A stretch of DNA of 64,000 bases from Rhodoferax sp. (GTDB lineage Bacteria; Pseudomonadota; Gammaproteobacteria; Burkholderiales; Burkholderiaceae_C). This document shows, in pieces, positions 44,766 to 52,597 of this stretch. The translations under genes were made by a program, and so were the position numbers. Within the stretch, counting starts at the first letter, position 1. Each line of letters begins with the position of its first letter. The notes beneath the pieces are model-generated. The model was not told the DNA's origin. It saw only the letters and a program-made list of their open reading frames with translations, and made no database searches. Where the stretch lies: positions 1 through 64,000 of the forward strand of contig JAGRPL010000014.1 in the NCBI GenBank assembly GCA_019449595.1. The letters are read 5' to 3'.

Positions 44766-44777
44766 GCCGCACGGGGT

Positions 44778-45203
44778 TCAGCGCGGGGGGTCGTGTGGCG
44801 GCGGCGGCGCCGCTGTACGCTGGTGCAGGTCCTGGCGCAGCTGGTGCACTTCGGCGCGCAGGTTGCCCAGCTCCTGCAGGAGGTCGTGCTCGACGGCGCG
44901 CTCTTCCACTTCCACCAGCAGGGCCGCCACCGACGCCGTGACCAGCGACAGCACGGCCAGTCCCAGCAGCACCACCACCACGGAAAACATGCGCGAGGCA
45001 TGCGTGCTGGGAATGATGTCGCCGTAGCCCACGGTGGCCGCCGTGGTGAAGGCCAGCCACAGGCCGTCGCTGAAGGTCAGCGCGCTGGGCTCCAGCGCCC
45101 AGAACCCCACGCCACCCAGGCCCAGGATCAGCATGCACAGGACCAGCGAGTACAAAAGTCCCCGTCTGCCAATAATCAATCGGTGGTGTTTGCGTCGGTG
45201 CAT
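44778..45203 (-). CDS. Small two-transmembrane potassium channel
   Basis: A 141-residue membrane protein. Helix 1 (YSLVLCMLILGLGGVGFWAL), a pore loop with the K+ selectivity filter TVGYGD (TTAATVGYGDIIPST near residue 58), and helix 2 (MFSVVVVLLGLAVLSLVTAS) are clear. The cytoplasmic tail is a short coiled coil (HDLLQELGNLRAEVHQLRQDL) that could support tetramer assembly. It has no RCK/TrkA domain. This is the Ion_trans_2/KcsA type. It is divergent from the metallophosphoesterase gene and convergent with the DUF2855 gene. Confidence 0.9.
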   Translation of the reverse strand: MHRRKHHRLIIGRRGLLYSLVLCMLILGLGGVGFWALEPSALTFSDGLWLAFTTAATVGYGDIIPSTHASRMFSVVVVLLGLAVLSLVTASVAALLVEVEERAVEHDLLQELGNLRAEVHQLRQDLHQRTAAPPPPHDPPR

Positions 45204-45346
45204 GCCGGCACTGTACCCGGGTATGCTTGCGCAACAACTTGACTTGTATCAAGCGCGAGGCGAGGCAAGCCTTGCAAACTTCGCGTCAGTCGCGTACAGC
45301 ATCATGCCGGCCGGTACGGTACGCGAAAAAATACAACGGAGACACG

Positions 45347-46099
45347 ATGAGACTGGCCCTTCTGTCCGACATTCACGGCAACCTGCAGGCCCTGGACGCC
45401 TGCCTGGCGCACGCCCGCGCCCAGCGCGCCCAGCGCTTTGTGTTCCTGGGCGACATGGTCGGCTACGGCGCGGACCCGGTGGCCGTGCTGGAGCGCATCA
45501 TGCTGCTCACCGAAGAGGGCGCCATGGTTCTCAAGGGCAACCACGACGCCATGGCCGTCACACCGCCGGCCGAGCCCAAGACCATTGGCGACTGTTCGGC
45601 CGCATGGACGCACAACCAGCTCAGCGCCGCCCAGCGTGAGTGGATCGACCAGCTGCCGCTGACCCTGCAGCACGACAACGTGCTGTTCGTCCACGCCAGC
45701 GCCAACGACCCAGAACTCTGGCGCTATGTGTACGACCAGCGCGCCGCCGCCGCCAGCCTGGACGCTGCCGCCGCCTGGCCCGGCGTGCGCTATGTGTTTG
45801 GTGGCCACGTGCACATGCAGACCCTGTACTACCGCGGCGCCAGTGACAGCCTCATGCTGTTCACCCCCCAGCCCGGCGTGGCGGTGCCCGTGCCCAAGCA
45901 CCGCCTGTGGCTGGGCACGGTGGGCTCCGTGGGGCAGCCGCGCGACGGCAACACCCAGGCCATGTACACCCTGTTCGACACCGAGCGCGCGCAGCTGACC
46001 TTTCACCGCGTGCCCTACGATCACCATGGCGCTGCCGCCGCCATCCGCCGTGTCGGCTTGCCCGACTACTTCGCCGACCGCCTGGAGAGTGGAAGATGA
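45347..46099 (+). CDS. Calcineurin-like metallophosphoesterase
   Basis: A 250-residue phosphoesterase starting MRLALLSDIHGNLQALDACL after ACGGAGACACG. Metal-binding motifs in order: SDIHGN near residue 8, LGDMVGYGADP near 35, KGNHDA near 63, VHAS near 120 and GGHVHMQT near 150. This is the YfcE/DUF1348-type fold with two metal ions. The substrate is unknown. The stop codon overlaps the start of a protein kinase gene (ATGA), so a phosphatase and a kinase are translationally coupled; an opposing pair acting on phosphoproteins is a fair guess. Confidence 0.88.
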   Translation: MRLALLSDIHGNLQALDACLAHARAQRAQRFVFLGDMVGYGADPVAVLERIMLLTEEGAMVLKGNHDAMAVTPPAEPKTIGDCSAAWTHNQLSAAQREWIDQLPLTLQHDNVLFVHASANDPELWRYVYDQRAAAASLDAAAAWPGVRYVFGGHVHMQTLYYRGASDSLMLFTPQPGVAVPVPKHRLWLGTVGSVGQPRDGNTQAMYTLFDTERAQLTFHRVPYDHHGAAAAIRRVGLPDYFADRLESGR

Positions 46100-47652
46100 A
46101 ACTGCTGGACCCCGGAACCGGACTGGACGGATTCATCATCGAGGAGTGCATCCACTCCGGGGGCATGGCCCACATCTACCGCGTGCACTACGCCGACGGC
46201 CAGCGCGACCCCGGCTTTGCCATGGCCATGAAGATCCCGCGCATGACGGCGGGCGACGGTGCGGAAAACATCGTGAGCTTCGAGGTCGAGAGCCAGATCA
46301 TGCAGGTGCTGCACGGCACCCATGTGCCGCGCTTTGTGGCCGCTGGCGACCTGGAGCGCGTGCCCTACCTGGTCATGGAATACATCACCGGCCACACCCT
46401 GGAGCACTGGATCGACGCCGATCCTCCGCCCGGCGTGGACGAAATCGCCCGACTGGGCTCCGCCATGGCCCACGCCGTGCATGCGCTGCACCAGCAGAAC
46501 ACGGTGCACCTGGACCTCAAGCCCGCCAACGTGCTGTTGCGCGCCGACGGCAGCGCCGTGCTGCTGGACTTTGGCCTGTCGTGCCACGCCCATTACCCCG
46601 ACCTGCTGGCCGAACAGCTGCGCAAAGCCGTGGGCTCGCCCGCCTGGATTGCCCCCGAGCAGGTGGTTGGCGTGCGCGGCGACCCGCGCAGCGACATCTT
46701 CGCCATTGGCGTCATGCTCTACCAGCTGTGCACCCACCGGCTGCCCTTTGGTGCCCCCCAGACACCGGCCGGTCTGCGCCAGCGCCTGTGGGTGGACCCG
46801 GTGCCGATCCGCAAGCTGCACCCCGAGCTGCCCGAGTGGCTGCAGGAGGTGGTGATGCGCTGCCTGGAGCCCGAAGCCGCCCAGCGCTACCCCTCGGCCG
46901 CCCACCTGGCCTTCGACCTGGCCCACCCGGAGCAGGTGCAGATCACCGAGCGCGGGCGCAACGTCACGGGCACCCGGTTTCGCACCCACTTCAAACGCTG
47001 GATCAAGGCCGCGGGCATGCACTACCAGCCCAGCCCGATGGCGTCGCAGCAGATTGACGAGGTGCCCATCGTCATGGTGGCCGTTCCCTACAAGGACGCC
47101 AGCGACGCCACGCTGTACTCCCTGCGCCAGGCCGTGGCGCGCTCCCTGGGCACGCGCCCCGGTGCCCGGCTGGCCTGCGTGACGGTCATCCCGTCCAGCC
47201 TGAGCAGCACCTCGGACGAACGCCACAGCGAAACCAGCGTGCACCGGCGCCACCTGGCCGCCTTGCGCCAGTGGGCGCAGCCGCTGGACTACCCCGGCCA
47301 CCAGACCTCCTGCCACGTGCTCGAATCGGGTGACGTGGCGCAGGCGCTGCTGGACTATGCGGTGGGCAACCATGCCAGCGTGATCGTGATCGGCGCGGCC
47401 ACCCACGGCCTGAAGACCCAGCGCTTTGTCACCACCGTGCCCATCAAGGTAGCCATGGGCGCACCCTGCACCGTCATCCTGGTCAAGCAGGCACTGCCCT
47501 TCGAGCTGCTGGGCGACGCGTCCTCCGGCAACGCGCCCGAAGCGGGCGGCTACTCGGATTCCGGCTCGGACGCAGACGCGGAAGCCGAAGCCAAGGCACG
47601 GGCCAAAGCCAAGGCCAAGGCCCGGCGCGATGCCAACTATGTCCCTTTCTGA
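46096..47652 (+). CDS. Ser/Thr protein kinase fused to a universal stress protein domain
   Basis: A 518-residue protein. The kinase domain (about 10-275) has IHSGGMAHIYRV as Gly-rich loop, Lys in AMAMKIPRM, VHLDLKPANVLL as catalytic loop, DFGLS and an APEQ-type segment (WIAPEQVVG). The Arg of HRD is replaced by Leu, making it a non-RD kinase. After a basic linker, residues about 320-470 form a USP-like domain (PIVMVAVPYKDASDATL and VIVIGAATHGLK). The final 50 residues are a low-complexity Ala/Lys/Asp/Glu tail. No membrane helix is visible. It is coupled to the metallophosphoesterase upstream. Confidence 0.88.
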   Translation: MKLLDPGTGLDGFIIEECIHSGGMAHIYRVHYADGQRDPGFAMAMKIPRMTAGDGAENIVSFEVESQIMQVLHGTHVPRFVAAGDLERVPYLVMEYITGHTLEHWIDADPPPGVDEIARLGSAMAHAVHALHQQNTVHLDLKPANVLLRADGSAVLLDFGLSCHAHYPDLLAEQLRKAVGSPAWIAPEQVVGVRGDPRSDIFAIGVMLYQLCTHRLPFGAPQTPAGLRQRLWVDPVPIRKLHPELPEWLQEVVMRCLEPEAAQRYPSAAHLAFDLAHPEQVQITERGRNVTGTRFRTHFKRWIKAAGMHYQPSPMASQQIDEVPIVMVAVPYKDASDATLYSLRQAVARSLGTRPGARLACVTVIPSSLSSTSDERHSETSVHRRHLAALRQWAQPLDYPGHQTSCHVLESGDVAQALLDYAVGNHASVIVIGAATHGLKTQRFVTTVPIKVAMGAPCTVILVKQALPFELLGDASSGNAPEAGGYSDSGSDADAEAEAKARAKAKAKARRDANYVPF

Positions 47653-47710
47653 GCGGTCCGATTGAACGCCACGGCCAGACGCCGCCGGCATTAAGGCCGA
47701 CAATCGGGGC

Positions 47711-48784
47711 ATGCCCCAAGAACGCGAATCCCCTTTGGCTGGCGCAAGCCCCTCCCAGCGCCACCCGTTTGAAACGCTCACGCCCGATGCGGTGCTGGAC
47801 GCGCTCGACAGCGTGGGCCTGCGCGGCGACGGCCGGCTCACCGCCCTGTCGTCGTACGAAAACCGCGTCTACCAGGTGCAGCTGGAAGACGGCAGCGCCG
47901 TGGTGGCGAAGTTCTACCGGCCCGCGCGCTGGAGCGATACGCAGATCCAGGAAGAGCACGACTTTGCCGCCGAGCTGATGGCCGCCGAGATACCCGCCGT
48001 CGGCCCGCTGCGCCTGCAGGGGGCCACGCTGCACCACTTCGGCGGCTTCGCCTTCAGCGTCAGCCCCCGGCGCGGCGGACGCCCGCCCGAACTCGACGAC
48101 GATGAGGTGCTGGAATGGATTGGCCGCTTTCTGGCGCGCATCCACACCGTGGGCGCGGCGCGCCCCTTTGCCAGCCGCCCGACCCTGGACCTGCAGACCT
48201 TCGGCACCGAGCCCCTGCAGTGGCTGCTGGAGCACGACAAGGTGCCGCTGGACGTGCAATCCACCTGGACCAGGGCTTGCGAGGATGCTATCAAGTTGAT
48301 AGCTACCCACGCAACATTGACGGGCGCAAGTGGCCAAGAAGATGCCGAAAATGAAGGCATTGCCCGGATACGCCTGCACGGCGACTGCCACCCCGGCAAC
48401 ATCCTGTGGACGCCGGTGGACGCCGCCCCCGCCGCCGGACCCGGCCCGCATTTCGTGGACCTGGACGACGCCCGCATGGGCCCCGCCGTGCAGGACCTGT
48501 GGATGCTGCTCAGCGGCGACCGCGCGCAACGCACCCGCCAGCTCGGCACCCTGGTGGACGGCTACGAACAGTTCCGCTCCTTCGACCGCCGCGAGCTGGC
48601 CCTGATCGAACCCCTGCGCACCCTGCGCCTCATCCACTACAGCGCCTGGCTGGCCCGCCGCTGGGACGACCCCGCCTTTCCCGCCAACTTCCCCTGGTTC
48701 GGCTCCAGCGACTACTGGCAGGGCCAGGTGCAGATGCTGGAAGAACAGATGGAAGCCATGCAAGAAGACCCGCTGGTGGTGTAA
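47711..48784 (+). CDS. srkA: Stress response kinase A (YihE/SrkA family)
   Basis: A 357-residue APH-fold protein kinase, longer than E. coli SrkA (328). SSYENRVYQVQLEDG near residue 47, KFYRPARWS near 67, the catalytic motif RLHGDCHPGNILW near 222 and FVDLDDARMGPAVQDLWML near 245 are family signatures. Residues about 193-213 are encoded by a dispersed repeat (48287-48350) and are an insertion just before the catalytic loop. SrkA counters programmed death under envelope stress in E. coli. It starts 58 bases after the kinase-USP gene. Confidence 0.92.
   Translation: MPQERESPLAGASPSQRHPFETLTPDAVLDALDSVGLRGDGRLTALSSYENRVYQVQLEDGSAVVAKFYRPARWSDTQIQEEHDFAAELMAAEIPAVGPLRLQGATLHHFGGFAFSVSPRRGGRPPELDDDEVLEWIGRFLARIHTVGAARPFASRPTLDLQTFGTEPLQWLLEHDKVPLDVQSTWTRACEDAIKLIATHATLTGASGQEDAENEGIARIRLHGDCHPGNILWTPVDAAPAAGPGPHFVDLDDARMGPAVQDLWMLLSGDRAQRTRQLGTLVDGYEQFRSFDRRELALIEPLRTLRLIHYSAWLARRWDDPAFPANFPWFGSSDYWQGQVQMLEEQMEAMQEDPLVV
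48287..48350 (+). repeat. Dispersed repeat, copy A, inside srkA
   Basis: The first arm GCTATCAAGTTGATAGC is a near-perfect hairpin of 17 bases, followed by CGCA at 48310-48313 and GCC at 48333-48335. The reading frame stays open and the copy encodes about 21 residues (AIKLIATHATLTGASGQEDA) absent, to my knowledge, from SrkA outside this bacterial group. Confidence 0.85.
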
Positions 48785-48787
48785 CCC

Positions 48788-49033
48788 ATGCCCGCAACCG
48801 AACTCACCGTCACCGCCGCCGGCACCGTGGCCGGCAAGCAGCTGCTGATCCCCACCGGGCAGGAGGGCACGTACTACCCGCACATCCAGGACTGGCTCAC
48901 CGCCCAGCGCAAGAACAAGAAGGTGGTGAAAGACGTGAGCGCGCAGGTGCTGGTCAAGGGCATCAAGCAGTGGGCCGCTTTTGAGGAAAAGGCCGGCTCA
49001 AAAACCGTGCGCACGGTCTTCAAAATCACCTGA
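48788..49033 (+). CDS. Small protein of unknown function
   Basis: An 81-residue protein starting MPATELTVTAAGTVAGKQLL, three bases after the srkA stop and 15 before the DUF2520 gene, so it is likely part of that transcript. The C-terminal half is basic (RKNKKVVKDVSAQVLVKGIKQ type pattern) and the composition is that of a compact soluble protein. No known motif is visible. Spacing and codon use support it as real. Confidence 0.6.
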   Translation: MPATELTVTAAGTVAGKQLLIPTGQEGTYYPHIQDWLTAQRKNKKVVKDVSAQVLVKGIKQWAAFEEKAGSKTVRTVFKIT

Positions 49034-49048
49034 CCGGAACGACACCGG

Positions 49049-49927
49049 ATGCCACCCGTGAACCCCGTCGCCCCACACCGCCCCACCCTGAACCTTGTCG
49101 GTGCCGGCCGGGTAGGGCAGACCCTGGCACGGCTGTGGCACCTGCACGGCAGCTTTGCCGTGCAGGACGTTCTGACCACCACACTGTCCAGCGCGCAAGC
49201 GGCCACCGGCTGCATCGGCGCGGGGCGGGCCGTGGACCAGCTGCACGCCCTGCGCCCGGCCGATGTCTGGATGCTGGCCGTGCCCGATGCCCAGGTGGCC
49301 GCCGTGGCCCGGGCGCTGGCCGACCAGCACCCGGCCGCGCCGCCCGCCATCGCCTTCCATTGCAGCGGTGCGCTGGGTGCGGACGCGCTAGCGCCGCTGG
49401 CGGCACGGGGCTGGCAAGTGGCCAGCGCGCACTGCATCCTGAGCTTTGCTTCGGTTCCTGCGGCACTGGCCCAGTTTCCCGGAACCCCCTGCGCGCTGGA
49501 AGGCGACCCCGGCGCCTGCGCCGCGCTGCGTCCCGCGCTGGGCGCCATCGGTGGCCAATGTTTTGATGTGGCCAGTGCCGACAAGCTGCTGTACCACGCC
49601 GCCGCCGTGTTTGCCACCAACTTCCTGCCGGTGCTGCAAGCCACCGCCGAAGAGTTGTGGCAGTCCACCGGCGTGCCAGCGGCCCTGATTCCCGCGCTGC
49701 GGGCCTCCTTGCTGCGCAATGCCGTGGCCAACATCACCGCGCTGGGGCCCCAAGCTGCCCTGACGGGGCCGGCGGCCCGCGGCGACACCGCCGCCATTAC
49801 CCGACAGGCGCAGGCCGTGCGCGCCTGGGACCCGCAGAGTGGCGCTGCCTACGAAGCCCTGAGCGCCCTGGCCCTGCGCCTGGCCGGCCACACCGGCGAC
49901 AACAGCGCCGCCCCGGCCGCGCCCTAG
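49049..49927 (+). CDS. Rossmann-fold protein with DUF2520 domain
   Basis: A 292-residue protein. The N-terminal dinucleotide loop is LNLVGAGRVGQTLARLW near residue 14. VWMLAVPDAQVAAVARAL and FHCSGALGADALAPL follow, and the C-terminal helical half (AAAVFATNFLPVLQATAEELW, NAVANI) is the DUF2520 domain. The architecture resembles ketopantoate or 6-phosphogluconate dehydrogenases; several such proteins are annotated as F420-like or NADP oxidoreductases without known substrate. Its stop codon overlaps the stop region of the converging PAP2 gene by four bases. Confidence 0.82.
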   Translation: MPPVNPVAPHRPTLNLVGAGRVGQTLARLWHLHGSFAVQDVLTTTLSSAQAATGCIGAGRAVDQLHALRPADVWMLAVPDAQVAAVARALADQHPAAPPAIAFHCSGALGADALAPLAARGWQVASAHCILSFASVPAALAQFPGTPCALEGDPGACAALRPALGAIGGQCFDVASADKLLYHAAAVFATNFLPVLQATAEELWQSTGVPAALIPALRASLLRNAVANITALGPQAALTGPAARGDTAAITRQAQAVRAWDPQSGAAYEALSALALRLAGHTGDNSAAPAAP

Positions 49928-50757
49928 GGCCGGGCAGCCGCCCGGGCCACCCAGTTCTGCCGGGCAAAGCCCAGCAGCGACACCGCAATCACGCCGGCCA
50001 GGGCGTGTTGTGCCGGCAGGGCCTCGGCAAAATCCAGCCCCTCGCTCACCAGGTTGTAGGCCGCCGCCACCAGCAATGCGGCCACCATGCGCAAGCTCCA
50101 CGCCGTGGGCTGCAGGTGTGCCGGGCCCATGCGCTGCCACAGCACATGCCCCAGCAGGCCGGCCAGAATGCCCAGGCTGGCGCCCACCGCCACGTCACCC
50201 GCCCAGTGCGCGCCCACGGCAATGCGGGACAAGCCGGTCCCCGCCGCCAGCACAAACAGCCACCCGTGCCGGGCCCGCCGCGCCGCCGGCAGGGCGAAAT
50301 ACAGGGCCGACGCCACCGCAAACGCGGTGAGCGTGTGGCCGGAGGGCATGGACACGTTGTGCAGCAACTCGCCCACCACCCGCATCTGCGCGTTGTCCAC
50401 CACGGCAGCCGGGCGCGGGCTCTCGATCAGCCCCTTGCCCAGGCGCGCGAACAGCATCGCAAACGGTGCCGCGCACAGCCAGGCCCACATCAGGCGCGGC
50501 GCCAGCACCAGCAGCGGCGCCGTGATGCCCAGCACACCCCAGCCATTGCCCAGCAGGGACAGGCTCGCCCATACCGAAGCCGCCACGGGCGCACACAGGG
50601 TGTTGATGGCAACGAACAGGGCCGGCTCGTACCAGTGCAGCCACAGCGGCGCCGTCAGCACGAACAGCCCCGGGGGCATCAGCCAGGCCTCGCGGGCCAC
50701 GCGGGTGCTGGCGGCACCTTCGGCCATGGATGGAGAAGTGGAAGAAAGCATGGACAT
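49924..50757 (-). CDS. PAP2-superfamily membrane phosphatase
   Basis: A 277-residue membrane protein with about six helices. All three PAP2 motifs are present: KGLIESPRP near residue 108, MPSGH near 138, and SRIAVGAHWAGD near 180. Such enzymes dephosphorylate lipid phosphates such as undecaprenyl pyrophosphate or phosphatidate. The gene overlaps the stop of the glycosyltransferase gene by one base (TGATG), so the two are coupled. Together they may modify lipid A or a polyprenyl-linked sugar; this is inferred. Confidence 0.87.
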   Translation of the reverse strand: MSMLSSTSPSMAEGAASTRVAREAWLMPPGLFVLTAPLWLHWYEPALFVAINTLCAPVAASVWASLSLLGNGWGVLGITAPLLVLAPRLMWAWLCAAPFAMLFARLGKGLIESPRPAAVVDNAQMRVVGELLHNVSMPSGHTLTAFAVASALYFALPAARRARHGWLFVLAAGTGLSRIAVGAHWAGDVAVGASLGILAGLLGHVLWQRMGPAHLQPTAWSLRMVAALLVAAAYNLVSEGLDFAEALPAQHALAGVIAVSLLGFARQNWVARAAARP

Positions 50758-52271
50758 CAGGGGCTGTCAGCCAGCCGGGGTTGCGGATCGCCCGACCAGC
50801 GGTGGCAGGCATAGAACCGGAAGGTGGCAATGGTAGCGCCCAGACGCTGCACCGGCTGCTGCTCCAGCAGCGTGCAGTCGGCAAAACCGTGCGCGCCCTG
50901 CGGCACGGCATACGCCAGCTGCGACCAGTCCACCAGCAGCGTGTCGCCGCCCACGGGCAGGTCGCCCGCCCACAGGGTGAACTGGTCAAAGCGGCTTTCC
51001 AGCACATGCACCGGCAGGGGACGGGCGTACCAGCCCAGGCGGCTGGCCAGGGTCCAGTTCTGCACGCTCACGCTCGCCAGGCCGTGCTGCGCGGCCAGGG
51101 TGCGGGCACGCTGGCCGGCAGCGTCCCAGCCATGCAGGTCGGCAAACGGATTGGACGGCGCCTGGGTGTTGCCCTGGCCTTGTGCGCCGCTGATGAAGGG
51201 CGCACCCGCGGTCAGCATCAGGCCCAGCAATGCGGCGCTGGCCAGGCCCTGCAGCACCACCAGTGCCACGATGGGCGTGCGGCGTCCGTCGTGCCACGCG
51301 CGCGCCAGCGCCACCCCGGCAAATGGCGCCAGCGCCACCCAGGCCGGCGCCGTCCAGTGCGGCAGGCTGGTGCCGCCACCGGCCAGGTACGCCAGCAGGA
51401 CAAAGGGCACGGCAAAAAACAGGCGCAGGCTGCGCGGCGGGCCGGTGCGGTCGTGCCGCACCCCGGCCCAGCCCCACAGCAGCAGGGGGCCATAGGCCAG
51501 CACCTGGATCAGCAGGAAGCGCAGCACGTGCCCGGCCTGCCAGCCACCGCCGGCGCCATGCTGGGCCTGGTAGGTAAAAGATATCCAGTGGTTCTGGTAG
51601 TTCCACACCGCCACCGGCGCCACCAGCACCAGGGCCACGAGCACCGCGACCCACAGCCAGCGGTTGCCCAGCAGGCGGGCGCCGTGCGCCACCAGCAGGC
51701 ACAACGCTACCGCCAGCGCCGCCAGGATGGCGGTGTACTTGCTCAGGCCGGCCAGCCCCAGCAACACGCCCAACGCCAGCCAGGGGCCGGGGCGCTGCAC
51801 GGCCGAGGCGTCCATCAGGTGCAAAGTCGCCGCCATCAGGGCGGCGGTCCAGAACATGAGCAGGGTGTCGGGCAGCAGACCGATGCCCAGCACGTGCGGC
51901 AGGGGCGCCAGCGCCCATGCCAGCACGGCCCACAGGCCCGCTTGGCCGCGCGACGGTGCACCCTGCAGGCGCTCGGCCAGGCCGAACACCAGCAGCGCCG
52001 TTCCCAGCCACAGCAGCTCGGGCACCAGCCGCAACACCGCCGTGGGCGTGTTCAGGGCAACCAGGGGCCACTGCACCCAGCCCACCAGCGGCGGGTGGTC
52101 AAAATAACTCAGCGCGGGATGCGCGGCATACAGCGCGTAATGGGCCTCGTCCACCGACAGGCCCACGAGCGCCCCCAGGGCGAAATGCACCACGCACACC
52201 AGCACCAGCACGAGCCGGACGCTACGGGGCACAGCAGTGAAGAAAGTCGATACGCGCAAGGGGCTGGTCAA
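50757..52271 (-). CDS. Membrane glycosyltransferase of the GT39/ArnT (dolichyl-P-mannose-transferase-like) type
   Basis: A 504-residue integral membrane protein if the TTG at 52271 is the start; a GTG at 52232 (MPRSVRLVLVLV) would give 491 residues, and the open frame runs further upstream in non-coding sequence. About eleven membrane helices are visible. The first periplasmic loop carries VGLSVDEAHYALYAAHPALSYFDHPP near residue 30, where the Asp-Glu pair is the expected catalytic region, and YTAILAALAVAL and WISFTYQAQHG follow. ArnT-like enzymes transfer a sugar from a polyprenyl phosphate to a lipid in the periplasm. It is coupled to the PAP2 gene downstream. Confidence 0.82.
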   Translation of the reverse strand: MTSPLRVSTFFTAVPRSVRLVLVLVCVVHFALGALVGLSVDEAHYALYAAHPALSYFDHPPLVGWVQWPLVALNTPTAVLRLVPELLWLGTALLVFGLAERLQGAPSRGQAGLWAVLAWALAPLPHVLGIGLLPDTLLMFWTAALMAATLHLMDASAVQRPGPWLALGVLLGLAGLSKYTAILAALAVALCLLVAHGARLLGNRWLWVAVLVALVLVAPVAVWNYQNHWISFTYQAQHGAGGGWQAGHVLRFLLIQVLAYGPLLLWGWAGVRHDRTGPPRSLRLFFAVPFVLLAYLAGGGTSLPHWTAPAWVALAPFAGVALARAWHDGRRTPIVALVVLQGLASAALLGLMLTAGAPFISGAQGQGNTQAPSNPFADLHGWDAAGQRARTLAAQHGLASVSVQNWTLASRLGWYARPLPVHVLESRFDQFTLWAGDLPVGGDTLLVDWSQLAYAVPQGAHGFADCTLLEQQPVQRLGATIATFRFYACHRWSGDPQPRLADSP

Positions 52272-52396
52272 TGGAACATGGAAACCCCGCAGTCTAAACT
52301 GCGGGGTCGGCCCCAAGCGGCTCTGCCTGAATTTTCCGCCCCCGAGCCGGTCTTTCCCGCATCCGCTTTTTCCACAACTACCCCAAAAGGAATGCC

Positions 52397-52588
52397 ATGC
52401 CAACGTACCACATTGAAATGCTGGAGGGTCGCACCCTGGAACAGAAGAAGAAGCTGGTGGAAGAAATCACCCGCGTCACCGTCGAAGTGCTGGGCGGCTC
52501 GCCCGACGCGGTGGACGTGCTGATCGTGGATGTGCCCCGCCAGAACTGGGCCACGGGCGGCAAGCTCTGGTCCGAACCGCGCAGCTGA
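52397..52588 (+). CDS. 4-Oxalocrotonate tautomerase-family protein
   Basis: A 63-residue protein, MPTYHIEMLEGRTLEQKKKL, of the usual tautomerase length. Pro1 after Met removal is the catalytic base. An Arg lies at position 11 and 39 type positions are not obvious; the C-terminal VPRQNWATGGKLWSE fits the family. The native substrate cannot be assigned. It is a single gene: the nearest plus-strand gene is 2.7 kb away, and it converges with the Sel1-AAA gene with a gap of nine bases. Confidence 0.85.
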   Translation: MPTYHIEMLEGRTLEQKKKLVEEITRVTVEVLGGSPDAVDVLIVDVPRQNWATGGKLWSEPRS

Positions 52589-52597
52589 CCCGCTGCG

